Shown: positions 51,140 to 60,145 of the stretch, piece by piece
Position numbering within the stretch: the stretch's first letter is position 1
Layout: every line of letters begins with the position of its first letter
NCBI GenBank assembly: GCA_964462595.1
Contig: CAYWXM010000063.1
Location: 1-64,000, forward strand
Length of the DNA: 64,000 nucleotides
Origin: SURF-21 sp964462595
GTDB taxonomy: Bacteria > Actinomycetota > Geothermincolia > Geothermincolales > RBG-13-55-18
Direction: 5' to 3'
Made by a program: the position numbers and the translations under genes
Notes under the pieces: model-generated
Database searches by the model: none
Told to the model about the DNA's origin: nothing
The model's input: only the letters and a program-made list of their open reading frames with translations

Positions 51140-52945
51140 TCAAGGAATGGAGTTTTCCAGCATGAAGTCGATGATCGGCTGGAAGGACTCGTTTTCCCGC
51201 AGCGAGGGCCGGTCGGCCGCGGCGGTGAGCACGTCGATGTGGTTGTATCCCTCCAGGACCAGGCGTTCGCCCGGCGGCGTCCCCTGCGAGAAGGGGTTGA
51301 GATTGCTGCCGGCCATGACCTCGAGATGGGGCAGACCTCCCAGCTCCGCAGCGTGCAGGTAGTTCAGCCCGTAATCCGGGGCGAAGGGGTGGAGCAGCGC
51401 CATCATGTCCACCATGAGGCGCATGGTGAAATACCATTCGAGGAAGTTGGATCGGCCCTTGTACAGCACCTGGGCGACATCCCTGATATCGGAGACCTCC
51501 TCGACCATGGTGGTGTAGGTAACGGCCCCCTGCGTGTCCTCGTATTCCGGGTCCGAAGGCCTGCCGACCTGGTCGAAATCAACCCAGGTGTAGAGCGGCC
51601 CCTTGCCCAGTTCAAAATACGAGGGACCGGCGTCGTTGGCGATGAACATCCCCTCCAGGCCTACGAACGACCCGAGCAAGTCGCCCAGCAGCGGTATCTG
51701 CGCCAGGTCCGCGGGCAGGGGAAAATCTTTCTGCACCACGGCCCCGCCCGCGAGGAAACCCATGCTGGCCTGGACTATCTTCACCGGCATGAAATTGTCG
51801 TCGAGTATCGCGCCCAGCAGGGCCTCGTTGGTATAGCGGAAAGCGGTGATGTCCGGCACGTGGAGCAGGAAATGGTCCAGGGAGCGGGAGTGCAATAACT
51901 TGAGCATGAGGTCCACCAGCTCCGTTTCCGGCACCTCCTCCAGAAGGGTGGATTCATCTTCGGGCGCCAGGTCGGCCTCCATCGCCGCCAGCTCCAAGAC
52001 CAGGGGCGCATCGGGGGTGAGGAGGGGGAAGATGCGCGGCACGGTGCCGTCGCGCATACCCTGTATCATATCTGTGTAAAACGTCTCCGCATCGTCGCCG
52101 GATTCTGCGGGCATCTCCTCGGGTAGCGCCTCCATGGCGGGCTCCATCATCCCCATGGTCAGGGAGAGGGCGCCGTCCAGCCCCACCAGGCCGGCGCAGT
52201 TCCTGTAACCGGCGTCGTCAACGGTAGCCGGGTCGCCGTCGAAGTCCCACGAGGCGAAGATGTGGGACAGTGGTCCGCCCAGGGAATGCCCGCCCACGAA
52301 GACCTTGCTGCGCCTCACCTCGGGATCGGGGATCATGGTGGTGATCACCGTATAGACGTCCGCCATCACCAGCTCCATGCCGAGCTCCGACAGGTAGGGC
52401 GCGGCGGCATCGGTGAGAAAACCCCCGAAAGCCTCCCCGCCCGCGGGCACGCCGCGGTGGTAGTAATCGATGGCCACGCCGGTATCGCCAGCCTCCTCGG
52501 CGGCATTGAGTCCCGCGAGGTCCTCCAGGCGGTTGGGGCGTCGCTCGACCGCCCATACCTCTATATCCGCCCCCCGCAGCGAGGCCATGTACACCATCTG
52601 CCTCCCCAGGTACCAGAAGGCATTGCTCCCGCAGTAGAACCCGGGCATGACCACCAGGACGGCATCGGCAGCCGCGGGGTCATCCCCCGCCGACCTGGAG
52701 CGGAATCGCAGGAAGGTCACGTAATCCGCTTCCTCGGGCGGCACGCCGTTTTCCCGCGGCGCGGGGGAATATATGGACACTTCCTCCACGGCTACCGAGG
52801 CGTCGACCTCTTCCCGGGTCCATGCGCGCTCCACTGAACCGTAGGGCTCCTCGGGAACGGGCCCGCCGGGCGTGTAGCAACCCGCGAGAAAGACGAGCAG
52901 GGCAACGATAAGGAAGGACACGAGGTTGGGGATGTACCTTTTCAT
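51140..52945 (-). CDS. Lipoprotein alpha/beta hydrolase
   Basis: 601 residues. Signal peptide with lipobox FLIVALLVFLAGCYTPG, so it is an exported, lipid-anchored enzyme. The hydrolase core has VLVVMPGFYCGSNAFWYLGR (oxyanion loop), ADIEVWAVERRPN, nucleophile elbow VFVGGHSLGGPLSHIF, an acidic region and a C-terminal His in VLEGYNHIDVLTAA. A long insert (about residues 260-460) forms a cap. It is 24 bases upstream of the haloalkane dehalogenase start on the same strand, so the two are probably cotranscribed. It may release a hydrophobic substrate at the cell surface; no specific substrate can be named. Confidence 0.8.
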   Translation of the reverse strand: MKRYIPNLVSFLIVALLVFLAGCYTPGGPVPEEPYGSVERAWTREEVDASVAVEEVSIYSPAPRENGVPPEEADYVTFLRFRSRSAGDDPAAADAVLVVMPGFYCGSNAFWYLGRQMVYMASLRGADIEVWAVERRPNRLEDLAGLNAAEEAGDTGVAIDYYHRGVPAGGEAFGGFLTDAAAPYLSELGMELVMADVYTVITTMIPDPEVRRSKVFVGGHSLGGPLSHIFASWDFDGDPATVDDAGYRNCAGLVGLDGALSLTMGMMEPAMEALPEEMPAESGDDAETFYTDMIQGMRDGTVPRIFPLLTPDAPLVLELAAMEADLAPEDESTLLEEVPETELVDLMLKLLHSRSLDHFLLHVPDITAFRYTNEALLGAILDDNFMPVKIVQASMGFLAGGAVVQKDFPLPADLAQIPLLGDLLGSFVGLEGMFIANDAGPSYFELGKGPLYTWVDFDQVGRPSDPEYEDTQGAVTYTTMVEEVSDIRDVAQVLYKGRSNFLEWYFTMRLMVDMMALLHPFAPDYGLNYLHAAELGGLPHLEVMAGSNLNPFSQGTPPGERLVLEGYNHIDVLTAAADRPSLRENESFQPIIDFMLENSIP

Positions 52946-53299
52946 GGCAGGCCCCCTTTGCTACCGGCATTCCCTCTTTTTCTTACCCCGATTCTAGCAC
53001 AAAGAAAGACCGCCAGGATCAGAGAAGCTTTCCGTTTATTATCCGGGCCAGGTGCCTGTCCCCGTTCGACCCGGATGGCCGTGTCGAGGTGGTGGCGGAG
53101 AATCGTATTAGCTTACTGATACCGGGAACTGCGTATCGAGGTGTCCCCGCGTCGATGCTTTTTCCTGCATATCGAGGTATCCCCGCGTCGATCCCGCCGC
53201 TACACGCTGCACACCCGTGACAACCTCATCGTGACCTCGACCAGAAGGGCCGCAGGCCTTGCGGGGAGTCGATAGCTTATCTCGATGCGCCCGCCGCTC
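52946..53299. other. Intergenic stretch with short repeats
   Basis: 354 bases between two minus-strand genes. Besides the direct repeat at 53131-53192 it contains CCAGGTGCCTGTCCCCG near 53049, resembling ends of extragenic palindromic repeats. No gene or terminator with a T-run is seen. Confidence 0.5.
53131..53192. repeat. 26-base direct repeat, two copies
   Basis: GCGTATCGAGGTGTCCCCGC (copy 1, extending to GTCGAT at 53156) and GCATATCGAGGTATCCCCGC (copy 2, 53167-53192, same GTCGAT end) differ at two positions with a 36-base period. Two units are too few for a CRISPR array. Confidence 0.6.
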
Positions 53300-54799
53300 T
53301 TACTTGCCGGCGCGCCACACGCAGGGCTGGCGGGGGCCCGCGGGAGGCAGTACCTCGAGCCATCCGGCTCCGGCCTGCTCGAGGAAGGAGGTGCAGAGGC
53401 AGCAGTAATAGGGCATCCCCGCGCGGCCTCCCGACCAGTCGTAGGCGCGCCTGGTGGTCCCCATGCCCGCAGGCCTGCGCATCTCACAGAAGAAATCGAC
53501 GCTGGGGGGGAGGGCGGACTCCAGCAGTCTCCTCGGCAGGGGAAGCTTCATGGCCATGCGTAAAGCACGCACCTCCAGGTCCTCCACGGTCTTCTTCGCC
53601 GTGCCCAGCGGCTGGTAGGCCTTACGGCGGAGGAGCTTGCCTCCGCTGCCGCAGGGATCCAGGGTGACGGTCACGCCTGCCGCGTCCTCGGCGACGCTCA
53701 AGCTCGCCGGGGGAAAGCCCGCCCCGCCGCACGAGTCGGCGAGGAAGAAGTTATGGATGATGAAACGCAGGGCCTCGCGCCTCTCCATGCCCTCGAGCAG
53801 GGAAGCCACCTGTCGCCTGACGCATTTCTCGTAGAGGAAGGCGAGCGCGCTGCCCATTTCATCTTCTCCCGCCCTCCTGGATATGAAATCCAGTATGGTC
53901 ACCACCATGCTCGTGTAGAGGTTGTGGAGAAAGAGGAACTCCCCTCCCATCTCCCGAGCGATGCGCAGGGCCTCCCTGGAGTTGCCTTTTTCCAGCCTCT
54001 CCCGGATTCGGTCAGGGGTAGGCCTCACGATATCCTCCAGCTGCCCCGGGGTGAACCAGCGCTCCCCGCCTGGTTTCGGGGATTCCGCCCGTTTTTTCCT
54101 CTGGAGCCCGTAGCGGTCGTAGTAGCTCCGGGGGACGCCCCACTTGTCCTTGTAGACGTACCAGCGGCATACGTCCCCGGCATCTTCGGGAGGGTCCACG
54201 GGCCAGATGGGGAAACCGAGATACTGCATGGGCATGGACTCGTTCATGAAGCTGCAGTGTATGCAGTAGTAAGGTAAGCCCTCGCGGTTGAACGACCACG
54301 GGTAGGCCCTGGAGGTCGTGGCGAAATCGTAAGGGGAGCCGTACCTCCCCCTGCGCCACAAGCGGCCCCCGCTGCCACAAGGGTCCATGGTGAAGGTGAA
54401 CTTCTCGTCGTCCTCCTCCAGGCGGAAGGCACCGGGGTGCTCCCCGGCACCGCTGCAGGAATGTGCCACCCAGCTTCCGCGCACCAGCAGCTCCGCCTCC
54501 AGTCCCCGGTCCATGTCCAGGTCCATGAGGTCGAAGATCGGGCGCCGGGCGCTGTTCTCGAAGCAGTAGGTGAACATGTCCGGCAGCGTCTCCTCGCCCA
54601 GGTTTTGCCCGACCCAGGTGAAGAGGGCGGTGGTCATGTCGGCGAAGAGGTCGTGAAGGACGATGCGCTCGCCCCGGAGATCCTCGCAGAGGGCGACCGC
54701 CCTGTCATTGTCTCCGCACCTGATCGCCCGCCTGATGCGCTCGATGACCGGGGTGGCCATCTCCGCCCTCTCCTCCTCGCTGAACCACGAAACGCTCAC
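53300..54799 (-). CDS. Unknown protein with two copies of a Cys-rich domain
   Basis: 499 residues from GTG 54799 (GAAGGGGG eight bases before). Internal homology supports this upstream start: WFSEEERAEM...HDLFADM aligns with WFTPGQLEDI...HNLYTSM in the second half. Each half has about 85 helical residues, then a Cys-rich part: HSCSGAGEHPG, FTMDPCGSGGRLWRRG and GLPYYCIHCSFMNE in half one; DSCGGAGFPPA, VTLDPCGSGGKLLRRK and GMPYYCCLCTSFLE in half two. The DPCGSGG and PYYCxxC motifs suggest metal or Fe-S binding. I do not recognise the family. It lies downstream of two acyl-CoA dehydrogenases, separated by a repeat element, so a redox-partner role is conceivable. Confidence 0.7.
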   Translation of the reverse strand: MSVSWFSEEERAEMATPVIERIRRAIRCGDNDRAVALCEDLRGERIVLHDLFADMTTALFTWVGQNLGEETLPDMFTYCFENSARRPIFDLMDLDMDRGLEAELLVRGSWVAHSCSGAGEHPGAFRLEEDDEKFTFTMDPCGSGGRLWRRGRYGSPYDFATTSRAYPWSFNREGLPYYCIHCSFMNESMPMQYLGFPIWPVDPPEDAGDVCRWYVYKDKWGVPRSYYDRYGLQRKKRAESPKPGGERWFTPGQLEDIVRPTPDRIRERLEKGNSREALRIAREMGGEFLFLHNLYTSMVVTILDFISRRAGEDEMGSALAFLYEKCVRRQVASLLEGMERREALRFIIHNFFLADSCGGAGFPPASLSVAEDAAGVTVTLDPCGSGGKLLRRKAYQPLGTAKKTVEDLEVRALRMAMKLPLPRRLLESALPPSVDFFCEMRRPAGMGTTRRAYDWSGGRAGMPYYCCLCTSFLEQAGAGWLEVLPPAGPRQPCVWRAGK

Positions 54800-54818
54800 G
54801 TCCACAACCCCCTTCCAT

Positions 54819-54945
54819 GGGGCCAGGTCTTGTTTTTTGCATACCAGGGTATGCGACCCCCGATCGCGGGTTTTTCATGCCCTTTACGCAGGGCTTTTAC
54901 AGCGCCATAATTATGCCCCAGGCAAGAAAAACAAGACCTGGCCCC
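54819..54945. mobile_element. Short inverted-repeat element (MITE/REP-like), copy 1
   Basis: 127 bases bounded by a perfect 19-bp inverted repeat: GGGGCCAGGTCTTGTTTTT (54819-54837) and its complement ending in ACAAGACCTGGCCCC at 54945. An inner ATACCAGGGTAT palindrome follows the left end. The right end directly abuts the stop codon (54946-54948) of the acyl-CoA dehydrogenase. CAGGTCTTG/CAAGACCTG termini are typical of repeats mobilised by REP-associated Y1 transposases; no transposase is in this window. Confidence 0.7.
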
Positions 54946-56043
54946 CTACTCCACCTCGAGGAGGCGGTTCGAACCCCCGACGAGCTGCAGCATCTTGGCA
55001 TCGCGCATGGTCTTCTCCAGGCCCGTCTCCTTCATATAACCGTAGCCGCCGTGTATCTGTATGGAGTCGAGCACGATGTCCAGGGCTGCGTCGGTGCAGA
55101 ACACCTTGGCCCTGGCGCAGGCTCTGCCGCAGGCATCGAGATCCGATGCGTCTCCCGAAAGGGCCTGCACGTAGCCCGCCGTCCCCATCTCCATCTTCGC
55201 CACCATGCCGGAGAGCATGCGCCTTATCTCGTGGTGCTCGATGAGCGTCTTCCCGAACTGGAAACGCTCGAGGGCGTAGCTGTGCGCGGCGGCATGGGCG
55301 CTGCCTGCGGCACCCATGGCGATGGCGGCGATAAAACCCCGCAAGGCGGCCAGAGCCCTTTCCATCATGGCAGCTCCGCTTCCCCTCTCTCCCACAACGC
55401 CATCCTCCCCGAGCTCACACGACTCAAAGGCCACGTCGCAGAAGGGAACGGCGTGCAGCCCCAGGAGCTCCTCCTTTTCGCCCACCGAGACCCCCGGCGC
55501 ATGCAGGTCCGCCATCACCGCCGTGACCCCGCCCGCGTCCTCCGCGAAGAGCACCAGGTGTCCGGCCAGGGACGCGCAACATACCAGCGGCGCCAGGCCC
55601 TCGAGGGAAAGGCCTCCGCTTTTCTCCACCAGGCGGGGACGGTCCTGCGCCTCGACAGCCTCGGGAAATGCCAGGGTGAGCATGGCCGGCTCCTTGCCTT
55701 CCTCACCCGCCAGCGCGGCCACGATCCCGTATCCCGCCCTGCCGTTCTCGATGACGGGCAGGCATGCGGCCAGGTGAAAGGCGGACATGGTAGCTATGCC
55801 GGGGCAGGCGCCCGCGATCTCGCCCAGGACCTGCGCCGCGGTCAGCACGCTCTGCCCTGCCCCTCCCAGCTCCTCCGGCACCAGCATCGAGGGCAGGTCG
55901 AGCTCTGAGCCCTTTCTCCAGATCGCCTTGACCTTTTCGGCATCGTGGCTCTCGTCCAGCTCCAGCGCTACCGGCTCTATCTCGTTGCGCCGGAAGTCCC
56001 GGCACACCTTGTGGATGATGGCGCTGACGCTCTCAGAACTCAT
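54946..56043 (-). CDS. Acyl-CoA dehydrogenase family protein lacking the usual catalytic Glu
   Basis: 365 residues. ACAD fold: MLVPEELGGAGQSVLTAAQV, a middle beta domain with FCDVAFESCELGEDGVVG, and C-terminal helices SYALERFQFGKTLIEHHEIR and IHGGYGYMKETGLEKTMRDA. Where active enzymes have IYEGTxxIQ, this one reads LQLVGGSNRLLEVE and stops, so the usual catalytic glutamate is missing. It is also shorter than the norm (about 380). It overlaps the next ACAD gene by 11 bases. Possibly a heterodimer partner of that enzyme, or an ACAD with its base on another helix. FAD and ETF contacts look normal. Confidence 0.82.
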   Translation of the reverse strand: MSSESVSAIIHKVCRDFRRNEIEPVALELDESHDAEKVKAIWRKGSELDLPSMLVPEELGGAGQSVLTAAQVLGEIAGACPGIATMSAFHLAACLPVIENGRAGYGIVAALAGEEGKEPAMLTLAFPEAVEAQDRPRLVEKSGGLSLEGLAPLVCCASLAGHLVLFAEDAGGVTAVMADLHAPGVSVGEKEELLGLHAVPFCDVAFESCELGEDGVVGERGSGAAMMERALAALRGFIAAIAMGAAGSAHAAAHSYALERFQFGKTLIEHHEIRRMLSGMVAKMEMGTAGYVQALSGDASDLDACGRACARAKVFCTDAALDIVLDSIQIHGGYGYMKETGLEKTMRDAKMLQLVGGSNRLLEVE

Positions 56044-57481
56044 AGCCGACCTCCCTCTCGAAGACGTCCAGCCGGTTGGTCTGGTTAGTGCCCTCGTATA
56101 TCTGGCTCACCTTGGCGTCCCGGAAACACTTCTCGATGCCGTACCTCCTGCGCATGCCCTCGATCCCCGCGATATCGCAGCAGAGCGAGGTGGCCCGCAT
56201 GGCCAGGTCCGTACCCGCCGCCTTGAGGGCCGAGCCGTGGAGGATGCTGTTCTCCACCGCCTCCCGCGGCACCAACTTCTTCTTCAGCCCAACCACCAGC
56301 GAGGTGACGGGAGCCGTCCCCGCCAGCCGCTCCAGCGCGTCCGAGTAGAGAAGGCTGCGTGGGGCCAACTTCAGGGCGATGTCGGTGAGCGGGTTGTTCA
56401 TGAGCTTCATCACGTGATAGAAGTCTATGGCCACGGCGAAATCCACCCAGGCGTGCCGCAGGTTGATGATGTCCTTCATGACGTCCGCCAGGCCGAAGTG
56501 CACCCAGCCCTCGTCAATGAGGCGATGGCCCTTGACCTTTTTCTCCGAGGCATAGCGAACCGTCCTCTCCACCGCTCCCCTGGCCAGCCCCACCGCCGCC
56601 GTGCCCACGCCGCCGCGGGTAACGGAGAGTATCTCCTGGGTGTGGCGCATGCCCTCGCCTTCGGGCGCCCACAGGTTCTCTGAGGGCACGAATACCTCGT
56701 CGAAGAGCAGCTCCGCCGTGGGGCATGCTTTCTGCCCGCACTTGCGCTCCACCTTGCCCACGGAAAAACCCGGGGAATCCGCGGGCACCATGAAGGTGCT
56801 GTCCGTTTCCAGGGGGCGGGCGCGGTCCAGCGGCGCGTTGACCACGATGAATTCCGCCAGGTTGCCGTTGGTGATGAAGCACTTGGTGCCGCTTAGCCTG
56901 TAACCGCCGTTGGCCCTGCGGGCCTCGATGGAAGGGCGCATGGTGCGCATGGCCGCGGGATGCTCGGCGTCGGTGCCGCCGCTGGGCTCGGTTATGGCCC
57001 AGGCGAAGAAGACCGGGTTGCCCCTGGCCTCCTCGGTGACCATGTGCTTGATCATGCGCAGCACCACGGCGGGCATGAACTCCACGCAGGCGCATATGAA
57101 GCCGAACATGTTGAAGACGATGAGGGCGGTGAGCCCGAAGCAGGCGGCGCACCCCTCCTCGGTGAAGGCGAAGAGGTCCAGGGTGCTCCAGCCCCTGCCC
57201 CCCAGCTTCTCCGGGATGAAAGCGGTGGGGATGTGCAGTTCCATGGCCTTGCGGTAGTAATCCCAGTCCACGTAGGTGGGGTCCCCGGCGCACTTCTCGT
57301 CCACCTCCAGGGCCAGTGGGGCCATCACCTCGCGGGCGAAGCGGCGCGAGATGCGCTGTGCCTCCTCCGCGCCCTCCACGTAGGAGGGGAGCTTCTTCTT
57401 GAGCACCCCCAGAATCGGCGCATAGCGCAGCAGCTCGCCTTCCCCTTCCATGTAAGAAACGGTTGTCTTTCCTCCAGCCAT
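56033..57481 (-). CDS. Acyl-CoA dehydrogenase, long form
   Basis: 482 residues from ATG 57481 (GGAAGGGG before; the in-frame TTG at 57502 lies within that purine run). Standard ACAD elements: FIPEKLGGRGWSTLDLFAFT, WAITEPSGGTDAEHPAA (FAD and substrate contact), GYRLSGTKCFITNGNLAEFI, VPADSPGFSVGKVERKCGQK, and the catalytic Glu in VSQIYEGTNQTNRLDVF. About 100 residues longer than short-chain ACADs, with an insert after the middle domain, as in some aromatic or branched acyl-CoA dehydrogenases. It oxidises an acyl-CoA at C2-C3 and hands electrons to ETF (genes at 7.5-9.3 kb). Overlap with the degenerate ACAD suggests they form one complex. Confidence 0.9.
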   Translation of the reverse strand: MAGGKTTVSYMEGEGELLRYAPILGVLKKKLPSYVEGAEEAQRISRRFAREVMAPLALEVDEKCAGDPTYVDWDYYRKAMELHIPTAFIPEKLGGRGWSTLDLFAFTEEGCAACFGLTALIVFNMFGFICACVEFMPAVVLRMIKHMVTEEARGNPVFFAWAITEPSGGTDAEHPAAMRTMRPSIEARRANGGYRLSGTKCFITNGNLAEFIVVNAPLDRARPLETDSTFMVPADSPGFSVGKVERKCGQKACPTAELLFDEVFVPSENLWAPEGEGMRHTQEILSVTRGGVGTAAVGLARGAVERTVRYASEKKVKGHRLIDEGWVHFGLADVMKDIINLRHAWVDFAVAIDFYHVMKLMNNPLTDIALKLAPRSLLYSDALERLAGTAPVTSLVVGLKKKLVPREAVENSILHGSALKAAGTDLAMRATSLCCDIAGIEGMRRRYGIEKCFRDAKVSQIYEGTNQTNRLDVFEREVGYEF

Positions 57482-57638
57482 AAACCCCTCCCCTTCCGAC
57501 AACGGAACGATCGATCACTTTCTCCCGTGCCCGTATCGGGCGTTGCGACCCGCGACACCAACCCCCAAGAGGTTGCTTCCGCTTTGCCCTTTTTTCGTCC
57601 GTCATGCAAGATTTGAGCTCTGATCCCAGGAAGTTGCG

Positions 57639-58661
57639 TCAGACGATCCACTTTATCCTGGCCGGCTCCCGCCTTACCGCCGCGTCGCAGGAACCCTTGG
57701 GATAGCCGAAGGCGATGGCGGTGAAGAACTCGAAGGGCGGCTTTATGCCCAGTTCCTTCCTCGCGAAACGGGGATAGAACCTGAGCGGGATGTTCATAAG
57801 CCCGATGATGCAGGTCCCCAGGCCCAGGGAATGCGCCGCCAGGACCATGTTCTCCACGCACAGGGCGACGTCCAGGTCCACCTGCCCGATGCCCCGCCTG
57901 TCCTTGAGCACCAGGATGACCGTGGGCGCGCCCAGGAAGAGCCCGTGCTCCTGGTGCTCGTACACCGCCTTGGCTCCCACCGCACCCCGCTGGTCGATGT
58001 TGCCGGGCATGCGCAGGGAGAGCAGGGTCGCGAGGGCCTTCTGTCGCCAGGGGCGGCGCGCGAAGTCCTCCCTTCGGGAGGGGAAGCCCAGGCCCACTAT
58101 GAGATTGAGCATCCTCTCCGTCTTCACGCACAGCTCGTCAATGAGCTCCTGGTCCTGGATGGCCACGAAGGCCCAGGGCTGGCAGTTGCCCGCCGAGGCG
58201 GCGAAGCGCCCCGCCTCGATGACCCTGGCCACCATCTCTCTGGGCACCTGTTCCTTCTTGAACAGGCGCACGCTGCGCCGCTTGTAGATGACCCGCTCCG
58301 TATCCGTGAGGCGGTCCTCGAAATCCTCGAACCTGCCGGGCGTGTCATCCCCGAAAGGCATGGGGAAGGTGTTGTCCTCGCCCGGAAAGATATCCGCGTT
58401 ACGGTACTTCCCCTCGAGCACGCGGTATACGCCTTTCCTCGCGATGGCGCCTGGGGGACATACCGCCATACAGGAGTCGCACGCTATGCAACGGAAGGCG
58501 TCGAAATCGTGCTCCGCCACGGCATGGCCGTCTCGCATCCTCAGTATCTCCATGGGGCAGGTCTGCACGCATCTGCGACACCCGTCGCATTTTTCCTCGT
58601 CCACCTCCACGCTCGGCCACTGCGTCGGCGGCAGGTATGCCTGCCTCAGGTTATCGAGCAT
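57639..58661 (-). CDS. Nitroreductase-family protein with N-terminal 2[4Fe-4S] ferredoxin domain
   Basis: 340 residues from ATG 58661 (AAGGGGG before it). The ferredoxin part has CDGCRRCVQTCPMEI and CIACDSCMAVCPPGAI (about residues 25-75). The FMN nitroreductase domain follows: RRSVRLFKKEQVPREMVARV, AASAGNCQPWAFVAI, and late GLGTCIIGLMNIPLR with FGYPKG. This fusion is common in anaerobes and reduces enones, nitro groups or flavins with ferredoxin electrons. It lies between the CoA-ligase and acyl-CoA dehydrogenase genes on the same strand, so it may reduce an unsaturated or aromatic acyl-CoA intermediate. Substrate not determined. Confidence 0.88.
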   Translation of the reverse strand: MLDNLRQAYLPPTQWPSVEVDEEKCDGCRRCVQTCPMEILRMRDGHAVAEHDFDAFRCIACDSCMAVCPPGAIARKGVYRVLEGKYRNADIFPGEDNTFPMPFGDDTPGRFEDFEDRLTDTERVIYKRRSVRLFKKEQVPREMVARVIEAGRFAASAGNCQPWAFVAIQDQELIDELCVKTERMLNLIVGLGFPSRREDFARRPWRQKALATLLSLRMPGNIDQRGAVGAKAVYEHQEHGLFLGAPTVILVLKDRRGIGQVDLDVALCVENMVLAAHSLGLGTCIIGLMNIPLRFYPRFARKELGIKPPFEFFTAIAFGYPKGSCDAAVRREPARIKWIV

Positions 58662-58752
58662 CGCTATCCCCCTTCTCATGCGCAAATCACTAAGCGCTCA
58701 AGCTCCAGTCCCGCCGCGACGGGCGCATACGCGCCCGAGCCTGTCTCGCCCC

Positions 58753-60117
58753 TTAATCCTCGTACTGTTTCTCCAGCAGCTGGGTCTTTTTCGTTTCGCG
58801 CTCCAGGGTACCCGGACGCAGCCAGGTGATGGACGGCCTGATTTTGAGCAGCCTGTGCATCTCGCTCCCTACCTCCTCGGCCAGGGATTCCAGCTCCTCG
58901 TCCCTGACCCCCTCGCCGTGCTCCACCTTGAGCTTCAGGGGAGGCACCACCCGGGGTGGTTTCTCCGTGAGCACGACGCGGAAATGCCCCGTCAGGCGGG
59001 GCACGAAACCCTGTATAACGCCCTCGATGGACGCGGGGTACACGGGGACACCTTTCACCTTGAGCATATCGTCCGAGCGCCCCACGATCTTGTAGCGGAA
59101 GCCGGTCCTGCCGCAGGGGCAGGGCTCGGTGAACACCTGGTGGATGTCCCCCAGGGTGAAGCGCATGTCGAACCACACCGCTCCCTCGGGGTGAAGGGAG
59201 GTAGCGCACATGAGCCCCGTGGCCCCGTGCTCCATGGGCACCTGCCTGCCCGTCTCCGGGTCCACCAGCTCGTAATAGGCGAGATCGTCGGCCAGCCAGT
59301 GCATGCCCTGGTAGATGGGATAGTCGCAGGAGGCGCCGTAACCGGCGCCGGCGTCGTATACCCTGGCGCCGTACTCCTCCTCCAGGCGTGCACGGACCTC
59401 GGGGATGCCCGCACCCGGTTCGGCCCCGCAGACGATGATCTCCAGGCCCAGCGCCTTCACCGGTTCGCCCAGCACTTCCGGTGCCTTCTCAATCAAGTGC
59501 AGGGCCAGCGATGGGGTGCCCAGGAAGACGTCGGCCTTGTACATCTTCATGAACTGCAGGATCTTCTCCGTCCCCGCCTCGGCGCCGATGGGGATGATCA
59601 TCACGCCCGGGTAATCCTGCATCCACAATATCCAGGGCGTGCCCGCCGCGTGCATGGAGAGGCCGAAGCAGAGGGCGACGCGGTGCCCGGGCCGCAGGCC
59701 CGCCCGCCATGCCGCGCGCGATGCGAACTCGCTGAAGTCCGCGATGCCGGCCTTGAAATTGGGGTAGGGTGTCGGCACCCCGGTGGTCCCGGTGGTGGTG
59801 GTGAGCAGGTAGAGGTTTTTCATCCTCTCCTCCCCGAAGAGGTGAAGGAGCACCTTCTCCATGTCCAGGCCGACCTCGGCGATGACCTCCCTCACCTCCG
59901 CCTGCCCGGCGGGTGGGATGGCCGCCGCATAATCCTCGAAGCTCTTTATGTCCTGCGGCTTCACCCCCGCTTTGTCGAAGCGCGCCCGGTTGAAGGGCGA
60001 GTGCTCGTACTGCCACTCCAGCACCCGCGGCATCTTGCTCCATTGCAGTTCCCGCATCTGCGGCGTGTTCAGGATGGTCTCTATCTCCATGTTCCAGTAT
60101 TCTCGCTCCTCATCCAT
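58753..60117 (-). CDS. Phenylacetate-CoA ligase family AMP-forming CoA ligase
   Basis: 454 residues from ATG 60117 (GGGGG before it); the in-frame ATG at 60162 lies inside the repeat element and is not used. PaaK-type motifs: YLLTTTTGTTGVPTPYPN (P-loop), SLALHLIEKAPEVLG, VCGAEPGAGIPEVRARLEEE, GAGYGASCDYPIYQG, RYKIVGRSDDMLKVKGVPVY (A8 hinge) and the C-terminal LERETKKTQLLEKQYED with lysines. It makes acyl-AMP then acyl-CoA from an aryl or alkyl acid. The family is wide, from phenylacetate to coenzyme F390 synthetase. Operon with ACADs, nitroreductase and thiolase argues for activating an acid that is then beta-oxidised. Confidence 0.87.
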   Translation of the reverse strand: MDEEREYWNMEIETILNTPQMRELQWSKMPRVLEWQYEHSPFNRARFDKAGVKPQDIKSFEDYAAAIPPAGQAEVREVIAEVGLDMEKVLLHLFGEERMKNLYLLTTTTGTTGVPTPYPNFKAGIADFSEFASRAAWRAGLRPGHRVALCFGLSMHAAGTPWILWMQDYPGVMIIPIGAEAGTEKILQFMKMYKADVFLGTPSLALHLIEKAPEVLGEPVKALGLEIIVCGAEPGAGIPEVRARLEEEYGARVYDAGAGYGASCDYPIYQGMHWLADDLAYYELVDPETGRQVPMEHGATGLMCATSLHPEGAVWFDMRFTLGDIHQVFTEPCPCGRTGFRYKIVGRSDDMLKVKGVPVYPASIEGVIQGFVPRLTGHFRVVLTEKPPRVVPPLKLKVEHGEGVRDEELESLAEEVGSEMHRLLKIRPSITWLRPGTLERETKKTQLLEKQYED

Positions 60118-60145
60118 ACGCCATACCCCCTTGCTGGTCCCCAGT

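Noticed and set aside
53131..53192. Possible CRISPR array
   Set aside because: Only two repeats, a 10-base spacer and no cas genes.
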